A DNA stretch of 64,000 bases, from contig CALXNS010000125.1 of NCBI GenBank assembly GCA_944389815.1, positions 1 to 64,000 on the forward strand. The letters run 5' to 3'. Both the position numbers and the translations under genes were made by a program. Origin of the DNA: an uncultured Victivallis sp. Lineage in GTDB: Bacteria; Verrucomicrobiota; Lentisphaeria; Victivallales; Victivallaceae. Below the pieces are notes generated by a model. The model was given only the letters and a program-made list of their open reading frames with translations, did not search any database and had not been told where the DNA came from. Shown here piece by piece: positions 1 through 8,591 of this stretch. Position 1 is the stretch's first letter. Every line of letters starts with the position of its first letter.

Positions 1-25
1 GATTCGACTTCTTTGTGATTTCGTA

Positions 26-38
26 GTAAACTACTATT
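26..38. promoter_or_regulatory. inverted repeat TAGTA-aac-TACTA
   Basis: A 13-base inverted repeat with 5-base perfect arms in the leader region downstream of the minus-strand promoter. It could be a regulator half-site pair; short palindromes occur by chance in AT-rich DNA, so support is weak. Confidence 0.25.
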
Positions 39-45
39 CTCTCAA

Positions 46-65
46 ATGTAATTTTCAGGTTACAT
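46..65. promoter_or_regulatory. inverted repeat ATGTAA-N8-TTACAT
   Basis: Perfect 6-base arms around an 8-base centre, close to another palindrome at 26-38 and one at 135-151. Possible operator for the gene off the left edge. Confidence 0.3.
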
Positions 66-134
66 CGCACTATTCAATTTTCAATCAGCAGCACATCCAA
101 CATCGGACGCAACAGAGTTTTAATATATCATCAA

Positions 135-151
135 ATTTGCGTTTTGCAAAT
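135..151. promoter_or_regulatory. inverted repeat ATTTGC-gtttt-GCAAAT
   Basis: Perfect 6-base arms around 5 bases, resembling LacI/GntR-type operators in size. It lies downstream of the promoter at 242-270 with respect to minus-strand transcription. Confidence 0.35.
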
Positions 152-241
152 CGAATTCTCGTTTTTTTCGCTTTTTTTCAACCTGTACTCTTTTCCGCCA
201 ACCTCAACATAAGGCCGTCACCAAAGCGTACAACATCGTCT

Positions 242-270
242 AATATATCACAAACACGATGGATTGTCAA
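242..270 (-). promoter_or_regulatory. sigma70-type promoter, TTGACA-17-TATATT
   Basis: On the minus strand a perfect -35 TTGACA (265-270) is followed, after a 17-base spacer, by TATATT (242-247). Transcription would start near 235 and run off the left edge. A second TTGACAA lies at 375-381 but has only a poor -10 partner. Confidence 0.6.
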
Positions 271-410
271 GCTTACTTTCTGTTTTTTATCAACTTTTAC
301 GCACTCTCTTCCTTATATTTCACTTTCGGCCTCCCGAGGCGTAACAGGATCTTAAAATACATCTTTTTTTTTATTTGTCAAGCTCATTTTACCTTTTTTC
401 CGGATAAAAT

Positions 411-444
411 AACACCGGATCCCTTTCCTCAGGAATCCGGTGTT
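411..444 (-). terminator. terminator of the locus A glycosidase
   Basis: A perfect 10-bp stem (AACACCGGAT with its complement ATCCGGTGTT) around a 14-base loop lies 17 bases past the minus-strand stop at 462. It is followed on the minus strand by a short T-rich run (ATTTTAT), so it is a moderate intrinsic terminator. Confidence 0.6.
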
Positions 445-461
445 AATCCTGGTTCAACTAT

Positions 462-3155
462 TTATTCAAATACCAGGAATGGGAACTTGTCAGGGTTCTT
501 ATTCGCCCCGATCCCAGGCGCAATATGAATCCAGCCATCCCGACCTTCGCCATCGTTGTCGTTAACCAAGAGATTGAAGCGGAAACCACGATGCAGTATC
601 TCCGGAGTCATCCCGACCAGCTCGTCGGAGAATTCCACATCATATCGCGTCACATTTCCGTTGCGCTCCGTGGTCAATTTCATCCCGGCGGCCACCTTCG
701 CCGCATCAAACCCGTCCGGCGTCTGGAAGACGAATACTTCCGGCTTCCCGGTGTCCAGACGCGACAACCCAATTTCCCAGTAACCACTCTGACCCGGCAA
801 CTGGAAACAGAACTGAATGTTGTCCCCCTGCCAGACCGATACTCCGTTATACGGCTGCGAATGAACATCATCCGTTACATCCGCCCGCAACCGGAAGATT
901 CCATCCGACGCGCCCAGCCAGATTTTCGCACTCAGATCCTGCGCGTTCCGCCAGACACGATGGGCCAGCGCCGGATCCGCTCCCGTCAACGAAATGACCT
1001 GATTCTGACTGTTCAGTTCAAAATCCGGCTTCCGATCAAACGTTCCCCGCGGCACGGAAACTGCGGTATTCAACGGAATCAACGATGAACCACGCCATTC
1101 CGTCCCGTCAACCGCATATTCGATCCGCAACAACCCGGCATTCCCGTAATCCGCTCGGAAATCCGCACTTACCGCCACGTCGAACCGCACCTCCGCAGTG
1201 CCGTTCGCCGGAACGGCAACGGTCCGATCCGCCTCTTTCGCCACAAGCCCGGCGGGAAGATTCTTCAGCGACAATTGGAATTTCCGTTCCGTCGACAACG
1301 GATTGCGCAACTTCAGGTCAATCGCAAAACTCTTGCCGGGAACCGCCACTCCCGCTGCGTCCACCGTCAGAATACGACCGTCGATCTCCGCATTCGCCGC
1401 TCCTGTCAGTTTCAGCGTCGCCGGCATCCGATCCAGCTCCAGAATCACCATTCCATCCAGCAATGCCGCCGGACGCTCATTGCCCATGATGTCCACAATC
1501 GTCGCTTTTTCCGCATCGGTTTTCACCAGATAACTCTGCGTCGCAGCAAAACCCGACTCATCCCATGCCGGAATCAATATCGTATCCCCGTCACGAAACT
1601 CAAATGCCCAACGATTTGTCCCCAGATCGAATTGACGAACAAATTCCGCCGAACGATACAAGCCGGCAAGATGATTGAACACCGAATAAACCGGCTTCGG
1701 CTGGAAATCATTGGTCACCATCCCGTAATGATGCTCGGCATTCGCCGGTTCCCAGCCGTCGTTGCGCAGATCGTACCACGTGTAACCGATCGCTCCACGC
1801 GCCCACGCAAAAAGCAGCTTCTTGAACAACGTCACCGCCTGATTCTTTTCAGAACCATTCATCGAGGCTATCGCCGTCTCATTGGCGTACCAGGGAACTT
1901 CCGTCCCCGTCTCCGCACGCATCGGCAGAAAACGTCCGTCCACCAGCTGCGCATACTGCAGAAACGATCCGTGCTCGTGGTAGGCGTGCACCTCGAACGC
2001 CCCTTTGGCCAGCTTCAGATAATTCCGGTGAAAATCCTTGTCCTTGCGACCGGGGTGATCCGACATCGTCGCAAAACCGCCGCTCATCACGAACGCCTCG
2101 GGCGCGACTTTCTGAATCTCTTCGTAAGCAGCTTTCTGCAACTCCACATACTCTTCCAACGACATCCCGTTGAACCCGGCCAGATCCGGTTCATTCCAGA
2201 CCTCCCAGTAACGAATTCGACCACGGTAGCGCTCCGCCATCGAACGCACATAATTGCGCCACGCATTCAAATCCGGCTGACAACGGCTCCAGTCCAGCCA
2301 GTTTTTGGAGTTCTGCTTTTCCAGCGGCGCCGCCCATTTCGCCGTAAACGCCAGAAGCGACTGCAATTCAATCCCGACCGCACCATACGAATTCACCAGA
2401 AAATCCATCGGCTCCCAGTTCCATTCGCCTTCGGCCGGCTGCAACCCTCCCCATTCGATGCTCTCGCGGATCACCTTCGCGCCGCACAATGCCGCAGCTT
2501 CCACTTCGCGGATCTGGTCGGCTTTGCTCCAGCGCCCCGTGTGCGTACAGATACTGAACAGAAATCCCGGCGCACGATCCGGCGTCGGACCGGCAGGTTC
2601 CAGATACGCGAACGACTTCGTTTTGCGGCAGCTGAGTTCCACACTGCCCTGCTCCCGAACCGTCGCCGTCACCTGCCAGTGACCGAAGGAATCCGGTTTC
2701 CACGACGGCGTGAACTCCTTCACCTCGCCAGGCTGAAGCGCGGCGGAAAAACTCTCCTGGAATTTTTCCCCGTCAAAGTTCTCAAACTCAAGATCGAAGG
2801 TGAAATTCCCCGGCTGGTTCGAAACATTGCTGAAACGGAAGCGCAACGCATTCTCCGAACCCTTCCGCAGCACCCCCACCGTCGTGTCGGTCAGAACATC
2901 AAAATCCACCGCCTCGATGATCGGTTGCGCCAGCGCAAGCTGCGAGCCCCGCAGAATGACCGAACCTGGTTCGTTCCCGACCTGGCCGAAATTGATCCGT
3001 TCCACCCGCAGCGGCAGCTGCGCTTTCGCCAATGTCTCCTTGAGGTCGATGTTCAAACGCTGACGCCCGCTCTTCAACACCACCGGCGCACTCTCCAGCA
3101 CGTTGTTGGCCGCGTCGCGGAATGAAATCGAGAAATCCAGCCCGCCCTCAATCAA
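462..3155 (-). CDS. secreted glycoside hydrolase, catalytic part (downstream half of a frameshifted gene)
   Basis: This open frame of 897 codons has no convincing start: the first in-frame candidate is a TTG overlapping the stop of the upstream frame, with no ribosome binding site or signal peptide. It carries a beta-sandwich, then a (beta/alpha)8 glycosidase domain of clan GH-A style (GH39-like), with WNEPD as probable acid/base and Glu in ANETA as probable nucleophile. A C-terminal sugar-binding-type module begins near VTDDVHSQPY and ends with PGIG-KNP. The same C-terminal module ends the glycosidase at 19591-23496. The frame is continuous with the upstream one if a single base is added in the T8 run (A8 on the plus strand at 3194-3201), giving about 1475 residues. 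Substrate unknown; family assignment is from motifs only. Confidence 0.8.
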   Translation of the reverse strand: MIEGGLDFSISFRDAANNVLESAPVVLKSGRQRLNIDLKETLAKAQLPLRVERINFGQVGNEPGSVILRGSQLALAQPIIEAVDFDVLTDTTVGVLRKGSENALRFRFSNVSNQPGNFTFDLEFENFDGEKFQESFSAALQPGEVKEFTPSWKPDSFGHWQVTATVREQGSVELSCRKTKSFAYLEPAGPTPDRAPGFLFSICTHTGRWSKADQIREVEAAALCGAKVIRESIEWGGLQPAEGEWNWEPMDFLVNSYGAVGIELQSLLAFTAKWAAPLEKQNSKNWLDWSRCQPDLNAWRNYVRSMAERYRGRIRYWEVWNEPDLAGFNGMSLEEYVELQKAAYEEIQKVAPEAFVMSGGFATMSDHPGRKDKDFHRNYLKLAKGAFEVHAYHEHGSFLQYAQLVDGRFLPMRAETGTEVPWYANETAIASMNGSEKNQAVTLFKKLLFAWARGAIGYTWYDLRNDGWEPANAEHHYGMVTNDFQPKPVYSVFNHLAGLYRSAEFVRQFDLGTNRWAFEFRDGDTILIPAWDESGFAATQSYLVKTDAEKATIVDIMGNERPAALLDGMVILELDRMPATLKLTGAANAEIDGRILTVDAAGVAVPGKSFAIDLKLRNPLSTERKFQLSLKNLPAGLVAKEADRTVAVPANGTAEVRFDVAVSADFRADYGNAGLLRIEYAVDGTEWRGSSLIPLNTAVSVPRGTFDRKPDFELNSQNQVISLTGADPALAHRVWRNAQDLSAKIWLGASDGIFRLRADVTDDVHSQPYNGVSVWQGDNIQFCFQLPGQSGYWEIGLSRLDTGKPEVFVFQTPDGFDAAKVAAGMKLTTERNGNVTRYDVEFSDELVGMTPEILHRGFRFNLLVNDNDGEGRDGWIHIAPGIGANKNPDKFPFLVFE

Positions 3156-4888
3156 ATCCGCATCAAGCGTGAACCCGACCGGACGGGCGTGATAAAAAAA
3201 AGGCTGTCCTTGCGCTCCTGCAATGAAGTTTTTCCCTGAATCCCGGTCAACGTCAACGCTCCGTCTCCCGGTGTCACTACCGCCGTGCCCCAGAGCTTGC
3301 TGAACCGGTTCTCGCCGTTGAAACGGTAGAGCGGACGGACGGCGGCCGTCTCCGCTCCCCCGGAAATCACCGCATTGATCTCAAGAAAATAGAATTTCCC
3401 TTCCGTGACACTCTGGTCGTAATCCACTCCGAAACCGTACACACGCGCCGGCATGTCGATCTGATGATCGGCATTCGCCCCCCAGGAATTCTTCGTTCCA
3501 GTCGCCGGAACTTCCCAGATCATATCGAATACGCCGCCGCTCTTGAAATCCACCGGCTTCGAGAACTGGAAGACTTCCCCCTTCGCATCCATGACCCGCA
3601 AGCCCAAACTCCGTACCGGACAACCTTCCGGCGCATACACCCGGGCCGAAACCGTCATCGTGGTGAACTCCGGCACTTTCAATCCGGAATTGAACACCAC
3701 TTCAATATATTTAGTACGCGCCGTCTCCCAGCTTACTTCGATGCCCTTCTTCCCGGCATCCCCCGGCACGGCGACATACGGCAGATCCGTCGCGCCCTGA
3801 ATGCCAGGCAGATATTTTTTCCCGCCGGCCGCGACATCCAGCTTCAAACCGGCCTGCGCGCCCGCAACCGAGATCTGCGCCGTCAATCCCTTCAACGTGA
3901 ACTGCGCCGAGTTTCCGGTCTGCGCGTAATCGACCCCGAACGCCTGAATCTTCGCCGGGAAATCGATCTTCTTATCATTGTTTCCTCCCCAGCTGCCGCC
4001 TTCCGACGCCGGCGTCAACTGCCACTCCACATCAAAATCGCCTCCAGTTTTGAAGTCGACCGGATGGGAGAATTGAAACACTTCACCTTTCGCGTCAATG
4101 AGCCGCAAACCCAGACTCCGCACCGGACAACCCGCCGGAGCGCTGAACTTCGCCGTCACCGCCAACGACGAAAATTGTGGAACCGGAATCTGATTGTTGA
4201 GCACAACTTCAATGAATTTCGACGCCTGCGGATCGAATTGCACCACCGCGCCGTCGGCCGATCCCGCAATGGGCGTCGGCACACTGCCGTTTCCGGTCGG
4301 CACATACTTGGTTACTCCGGCCGCGCTGTTCCAGACAATCGGCTCGCCCGCCGAGGCATTGCGCGTTTCAGTCGTAAGCGAGAGCAGTTTCCCCTGTGCA
4401 GAAGACGCTTCCCGCGAATAATTCAACCCCAGCGCCACGATTTTTCCCGGCTGGTCAAAACGCTTGTTGTTGTCACCGCCCCAGGATTCCATCTGAACAT
4501 TCGGATCGAGGTTCCATTTCACCTCCACCGTGCCGCCAGCGGCAAAATTCACCGGGAGCGATTTGAACTGAAACACCTCCCCCTTCGCATCCGCAACCTG
4601 CAATCCCACCCATGTGACCGGCGATCCCGCCGGAAGCTCCAGCATTGCCGTCGCCTCGCCGCCGGTGAAAACCGGCAACTCCGTCGTCGGCAATGCGATT
4701 CCGACGAACTGCGATTCCGCTGGATTCCATTGGAACGACAACGTTCCATTTTCCGCTTTGAGCACCTGGGCGGGCTTCCCCGCCGGATGAAGCGTTCCCC
4801 CCTTCGAGAGATCAACCGTCGCCCCCGGCAGCGAAATCACGCCCAGACAGGCCGTCGCCAGCCCGAGAGTCTTCCAAGAATTCATCAT
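3152..4888 (-). CDS. secreted protein with three tandem beta-sandwich repeats (upstream half of a frameshifted glycosidase gene)
   Basis: The 578-codon frame starts with a signal peptide (MMNSWKTLGLATACLGVISL) preceded by AAGGTG. It then has three repeats of roughly 150-160 residues. Each contains DAKGEVFQF, a GG before a Trp, a segment like SWGGNNDKKID, PAKI and G.DY. The repeat matches no module I can name and may be a carbohydrate-binding domain. The last 15 or so residues after LFF are out of register; adding one T in the T8 run continues smoothly as FFYHARPVG into the catalytic frame at 462-3155. It follows the pilin-like gene by 38 bases, probably in one transcript. Alone it would be a secreted binding protein without a catalytic domain. 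Confidence 0.8.
   Translation of the reverse strand: MMNSWKTLGLATACLGVISLPGATVDLSKGGTLHPAGKPAQVLKAENGTLSFQWNPAESQFVGIALPTTELPVFTGGEATAMLELPAGSPVTWVGLQVADAKGEVFQFKSLPVNFAAGGTVEVKWNLDPNVQMESWGGDNNKRFDQPGKIVALGLNYSREASSAQGKLLSLTTETRNASAGEPIVWNSAAGVTKYVPTGNGSVPTPIAGSADGAVVQFDPQASKFIEVVLNNQIPVPQFSSLAVTAKFSAPAGCPVRSLGLRLIDAKGEVFQFSHPVDFKTGGDFDVEWQLTPASEGGSWGGNNDKKIDFPAKIQAFGVDYAQTGNSAQFTLKGLTAQISVAGAQAGLKLDVAAGGKKYLPGIQGATDLPYVAVPGDAGKKGIEVSWETARTKYIEVVFNSGLKVPEFTTMTVSARVYAPEGCPVRSLGLRVMDAKGEVFQFSKPVDFKSGGVFDMIWEVPATGTKNSWGANADHQIDMPARVYGFGVDYDQSVTEGKFYFLEINAVISGGAETAAVRPLYRFNGENRFSKLWGTAVVTPGDGALTLTGIQGKTSLQERKDSLFFITPVRSGSRLMRI
3194..3201 (-). other. T8 homopolymer where the reading frame shifts
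   Basis: On the coding (minus) strand the run reads CTT TTT TTT A in the upstream frame, so it contains the heptamer T TTT TTT of the X XXY YYZ type. A -1 ribosomal shift, a transcript slipped to nine U, or one missing base in the assembly would all join the two frames. Confidence 0.75.
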
Positions 4889-4926
4889 ATCACACCTTAC
4901 TATTTATAGATTGTCGAAGCATATTT

Positions 4927-5748
4927 TCAGAGAGTCTTATAACGAATGCCATGCCAGTTGACCTCGCCGCGGGCAATCGAATCCACATGCAGATCCAGCC
5001 ACAGCACATTCTTGCGGCCATTGTGACGGAACGACGCCGCGAATCCGTTTCCATCCGGCCCCGGATTGCACTGATTGAGATAATCGCCGTTGCGAATCCG
5101 CCCTTCCCGATAACCGGTGTTGTTGTCCGCACCATAACCCATTTCCGAAACGAAAACAATCTGCGACAAGCTCGGTTTGACTTTATCAGCTCCCGCCACC
5201 CGGGTCGCACGCGATTCCGGAGTCACATGATAACTGCCGCTCGCAGCGTTAACCGGATTGGTATTTCCGGCCGAAGGCGCCGCAGGACGAAAGACGAAGG
5301 AGTCGTCGTACAACAGAACTTCAAAGGTATTCATCGAATACAGAAAGTTATCGTTTTTGGCTGTTTCCGGAATATATGCGGCAGGACAGTTAAATGGCCC
5401 GGAACAGCGAATACGTGCTGCGCTTACCCAGTCGGTCGGTTTTTCGGTCACGCCGATGTAGGGTCCGACCTTGAAGTGCCAGAACTGCGTATTCCATTCT
5501 TCGAACTGCGCCGGCTGCGCCGCAGGATAATATTTGTAATCAGCGGCGTACATCCCGAGCCCTGTTCCGATCTGCTTAAGATTGTTCACGCAGGTCGCTC
5601 CCTTCGCCGTCTCCCGCGCCCGGTTCAACGCCGGAAGCAGCATCGAGGCAAGTATCGCGATGATCGCAATCACTACCAGGAGCTCAATCAATGTAAAACT
5701 CCGATGCGACCTGGCGATAATTCTGCGGCTTTCTGCTTCAACAAACAT
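4927..5748 (-). CDS. type IV pilin-like protein, DUF1559 style (locus A)
   Basis: Prepilin-type N-terminus: basic segment (RSHRS) then [16 protein letters not shown], with the conserved Glu at position 5 after the expected PilD cleavage site, followed by [10 protein letters not shown]. The C-terminal part has the FRHNG...LDLHVDS form of the H-X9-DG motif typical of Planctomycetes/Lentisphaerae DUF1559 proteins. The mature protein should be a membrane-anchored or fibre-forming pseudopilin processed by a prepilin peptidase and handled by a type II/IV pilus machine. ATG at 5748 is preferred (273 residues) because AGAGGTGG lies just upstream; an in-frame ATG at 5781 lacks one. It sits between the regulator and the glycosidase, apparently in one operon with the latter. 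Function in sugar use is inferred from position only. Confidence 0.85.
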   Translation of the reverse strand: MFVEAESRRIIARSHRSFTLIELLVVIAIIAILASMLLPALNRARETAKGATCVNNLKQIGTGLGMYAADYKYYPAAQPAQFEEWNTQFWHFKVGPYIGVTEKPTDWVSAARIRCSGPFNCPAAYIPETAKNDNFLYSMNTFEVLLYDDSFVFRPAAPSAGNTNPVNAASGSYHVTPESRATRVAGADKVKPSLSQIVFVSEMGYGADNNTGYREGRIRNGDYLNQCNPGPDGNGFAASFRHNGRKNVLWLDLHVDSIARGEVNWHGIRYKTL

Positions 5749-5821
5749 GACACCACCTCTTTTGTTAAATTTATGGGACATTCATTATGGGTAAATGAGT
5801 TACAGCTTTAATTCCATGCAC

Positions 5822-5850
5822 ATAATTGCTGTTGTCATGCAATATGACAA
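5822..5850 (-). promoter_or_regulatory. candidate promoter with overlapping palindrome, locus A
   Basis: The palindrome TTGTCAT-gcaat-ATGACAA (5832-5850, perfect 7-base arms) lies 84 bases upstream of the pilin-like gene start. On the minus strand it overlaps a possible -35 TTGTCA (5845-5850) and 17-base spacer to AATTAT (5822-5827). This is the expected geometry for repression by the adjacent GntR/LacI-hybrid regulator; the assignment is inference. Confidence 0.5.
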
Positions 5851-6024
5851 TTAGGGTGTATCATTCCGGTTACGCTCCATCGTCGTTCCGATTGAATTGC
5901 TGAATGCCGCTCTCCGGGATTCGTCATCATTGAGCCTCCTCCTTTTCCGCATCCTTCTTCTGTCACACACCGTCTGAATCGAAACTGACGCCTTATGCAC
6001 TCTCTGCCTTCCGGCCACGCGGTC

Positions 6025-7194
6025 TCATACACCAATCGTGTATTTTTTCTCGTCGCCTCCCCGCCGACAGGATGCCACGACGTTGCGCATATTTTCCTTC
6101 TTCGAAACTGCGGCAAATGTTTCAGGAGTTCGCGCGGTGTTCCGCAATTTCAAATTGCGAACCGATTCGCGTTCCAACAGTTCCGGCTTCAAGCGAACCT
6201 GGAAAAATTCACTTCCTCCAGCCATCATCGCCAGAAGTTTTTCCACGAGCGTCTCCGTCATCGCAACAATGTCAAGCCCCACCGCAGTCAGCGGCGGATG
6301 CATGAATTCATTGGTCGCAAGCTGATCATGCCCCACGATGCTCACATCTTCCGGGATTGCGATCCCGCGCTCCGCAAACACCTTGTAAACTTCCAGCGCA
6401 GAAGGAGAACTCACCAGAAAGAGTCCGGTGAAATCCAAGCCGTGGCTCTCCACATAACCGTCCAGAGCATCGTACACCACCCGCCGCCAATACGGCAGCC
6501 AGGAGCTTACGCCGGTTTCGATGACCGTCACCTCCGCGCCGGAAAGTTCCGCGAATTCGCGGAACCCGTCGATCCGCATATCAACTCCGACATTATGCGG
6601 CTCCGTCACCAGCACCGCAAGTTTCCGATGCCCGTTGGCGATCAGATGCGCGGCGGCCCGGCTCCCTCCCGCATAAAAATCCTGTCCGACGCTGGAAAAG
6701 GCGATGTTCCCAACCTCATTGTCGACCAATACCACCGGCATCGGCAGCGATGCCGCTTTCCGAACAAAATCCAGACCAATCGGACCGGACGGCAGCGCCA
6801 CGACCAGCGCATCATAACCACTCTGAGGCAAATCCTCCACGAACGCCTCCGTCGACTCCAGTGCATAACTGCTGAATTCAAACGTTCCGTTCTCCTCCGC
6901 CAGACGGAAAAGTGTTTGCTCGAACGTCATGAAAAGTTCGCTCGGCCATTTCGGATAGAACAGTCGGAAATGGTACTTGCGATCCGGCGATACATTCCGG
7001 ACAAAATACCCTTCCCCGGGACGGCGGTAAAGCAATTGCTCGGAAATCAACCGCTCCGCCACGGATTCGATCGTCCGCTGGCTGGTTTCAAAACGCGCCA
7101 TCAGCTTCCGGATCGACGGCAGCCGTGTCGCCGGCGCCGAGCCGGTGATCTCCTGCTTGATCTCCTGATAAATCCTTTCCCGCTTGTCCAGCAT
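6025..7194 (-). CDS. GntR-type DNA-binding domain fused to LacI-type sugar-sensing domain
   Basis: 389 residues. Residues about 5-68 form a GntR winged helix-turn-helix (IYQEIKQEI, LPSIRKLMARFETSQRTIE, RPGEGYFV). The rest resembles the periplasmic-binding-protein fold of LacI regulators (LIANGHRKLAVL, PEDVSIVGHDQLA, HPPLTAVGLD). This AraR-like architecture is usual for repressors released by a sugar. It is probably the dedicated regulator of the pilin-like and glycosidase genes just downstream on the same strand, and probably of itself, since a palindrome overlaps its -10 box. The start is set by GGGGTG upstream of ATG. The effector cannot be read from the sequence. Confidence 0.88.
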   Translation of the reverse strand: MLDKRERIYQEIKQEITGSAPATRLPSIRKLMARFETSQRTIESVAERLISEQLLYRRPGEGYFVRNVSPDRKYHFRLFYPKWPSELFMTFEQTLFRLAEENGTFEFSSYALESTEAFVEDLPQSGYDALVVALPSGPIGLDFVRKAASLPMPVVLVDNEVGNIAFSSVGQDFYAGGSRAAAHLIANGHRKLAVLVTEPHNVGVDMRIDGFREFAELSGAEVTVIETGVSSWLPYWRRVVYDALDGYVESHGLDFTGLFLVSSPSALEVYKVFAERGIAIPEDVSIVGHDQLATNEFMHPPLTAVGLDIVAMTETLVEKLLAMMAGGSEFFQVRLKPELLERESVRNLKLRNTARTPETFAAVSKKENMRNVVASCRRGGDEKKYTIGV

Positions 7195-7220
7195 GAATAC
7201 ACCCCGTGATTGCGTATTAC

Positions 7221-7256
7221 TACATATATTATGATGTATTCACCCACCAATGTCAA
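7221..7256 (-). promoter_or_regulatory. promoter TTGACA-17-CATAAT with operator-like palindrome
   Basis: Minus-strand -35 TTGACA (7251-7256), 17-base spacer, -10 CATAAT (7228-7233). An inverted repeat TACAT-N8-ATGTA (7221-7238) overlaps the -10, as expected for autoregulation of the hybrid regulator that starts at 7194. Confidence 0.65.
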
Positions 7257-7344
7257 GAGTGTTTTCAACAAAATGATGTTTTTTTATTGCCTCGTTCAGA
7301 TACTCTCTTTCATCACCTTTTATTCGCCAACACGGAAACTTCGC

Positions 7345-7370
7345 AAAAAAAAACGCCCGGAGAAGGGCGT
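7345..7370 (-). terminator. intrinsic terminator of the rarA-to-oppC operon
   Basis: Perfect 6-bp stem ACGCCC/GGGCGT with loop GGAGAA, followed on the minus strand by nine T. It lies 31 bases past the OppC-like stop at 7401. Confidence 0.8.
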
Positions 7371-7400
7371 CGTGAACCATCGTTTCTTTCCACCTGCTGA

Positions 7401-8591
7401 TTATTCCCGGCCGACCAGCGCCTTGCGCAACCCCTCCCCGGTGAAGTTGAACGCGAGAACCGCCCAGAACAGCGCCAGTCCCGGGAAGAAAGTCAAATGC
7501 CAGTAGTCGAGCGGATTGTCGAATGCCTGCCGCAGCAATCCGCCCCAGCTCGCCGTCGGCGGCTGCACCCCGAACCCGAGAAAACTCAATCCGCTCTCCG
7601 CCAGAATCGCCCCCGCGACTCCGAAGGTGAAACTGATCAGAATGGGGCCTGTGATATTCGGCAGCAGATGCACGAACATCGTCCGCCATGGCGAAAGCCC
7701 GATCACTTCACAGCATTGAATATACGGAAGCGCGCGCTGTTTGAGCACCTCGCCCCGCACCAGAAACGTCAAACCGATCCAGCCGGTCAACCCGATCACC
7801 GCAATCACCACCAGAATGGATTGTTCAAATTTCCGATCCTTCAGAATCGACATGACGATCAAAAGCAGCAGAAAGGTCGGGAAACAGAGCAATATTTCCA
7901 CCAGACGCATCAACGCCAGATCGAACCACCCGCGATAATATCCCGCCGCCAGCCCGACCGCCGTCCCGATCACCAGCGCGATCAGCGTTGCGAAAATTCC
8001 GACCGCAAGCGACGTGCGCGCCCCGTAAATCATCCGCGATGCGACATCCCGTCCGATGTCGTCCGTACCGAGCCAATGTTCCCCCCCCGGCGCCTCGTAG
8101 GGCCGCCCCACGATTTCATACGGCCCGTAGGGGATCGGCGCAAACACCGCCCGGCGGCCGGTTCGTTCAAGCCGTTCCCGGTAATCGGTTTTATCCAGCC
8201 GCCGCTGCGTCAGCGCGAAAGGAAACAGCAGCAGAAACGCCGCAATGCACAGACACATGCGGCGAAGTTTCACGCCGCGGAGCGTCAGGCGAAGCAGCAG
8301 ATATGCAATCAGAAGCAATAAGGAATAATTAAAAAACTGTTCGATCAGATATTCCGTCGAATCGGGCGCGAATAAATAACGCAGAAACGGCATCTCCACT
8401 CCGCCCGCATCACCACCGCCCCATTCGATCAGCGGCCGACCGTTCGCGAGAAGCGGCGCAAACACCGCCGGCAGCAGCAACAGCAGCACCCCGACCGCGC
8501 CCGCCACCGCGGGCGTATCGGAACAGAAACGCCGTACCGCCCGGCTCCGGAACGATTCCACGGTCGCATTCTGTTCCACTGCGCTGCTCAC
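7401..8591 (-). CDS. peptide/oligosaccharide ABC transporter permease, OppC/DppC family
   Basis: 396 residues, inner membrane. The C-terminal two thirds is a binding-protein-dependent permease domain: GTDDIGRDV, EAA-loop region (EVIGLSPWRTMFVHLLPNI) and FLGFGVQPPTASWG are characteristic of OppC/DppC. The N-terminal third is longer than usual, with extra hydrophobic helices and a loop before the core domain, reminiscent of YejE-type permeases. It starts with GTG overlapping the Nudix stop (GTGA), so the two are translationally coupled. No binding protein, ATPase or OppB partner is adjacent; the only OppB-like gene in the window is at 48103-49314. Substrate unknown. Confidence 0.85.
   Translation of the reverse strand: MSSAVEQNATVESFRSRAVRRFCSDTPAVAGAVGVLLLLLPAVFAPLLANGRPLIEWGGGDAGGVEMPFLRYLFAPDSTEYLIEQFFNYSLLLLIAYLLLRLTLRGVKLRRMCLCIAAFLLLFPFALTQRRLDKTDYRERLERTGRRAVFAPIPYGPYEIVGRPYEAPGGEHWLGTDDIGRDVASRMIYGARTSLAVGIFATLIALVIGTAVGLAAGYYRGWFDLALMRLVEILLCFPTFLLLLIVMSILKDRKFEQSILVVIAVIGLTGWIGLTFLVRGEVLKQRALPYIQCCEVIGLSPWRTMFVHLLPNITGPILISFTFGVAGAILAESGLSFLGFGVQPPTASWGGLLRQAFDNPLDYWHLTFFPGLALFWAVLAFNFTGEGLRKALVGRE

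Larger units (their letters stand above)
1..461. other. gene-free AT-rich regulatory region at the left edge
   Basis: No credible coding sequence is visible; base composition is much more AT-rich than the neighbouring genes. It holds a strong minus-strand promoter (242-270), three perfect-arm inverted repeats in the first 151 bases and the terminator of the glycosidase gene (411-444). The 10-mer TAATATATCA occurs at both 121-130 and 241-250. The most economical reading is an upstream control region for a minus-strand gene lying beyond base 1, in the same style as the three regulated carbohydrate loci in this window. Confidence 0.55.

Noticed and set aside
1275-3125. Long plus-strand open frame of 616 codons opposite the locus A glycosidase
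   Set aside because: Arg/His/Pro-rich product with no domain features, fully antisense to a clear glycosidase; typical shadow frame in GC-rich DNA.
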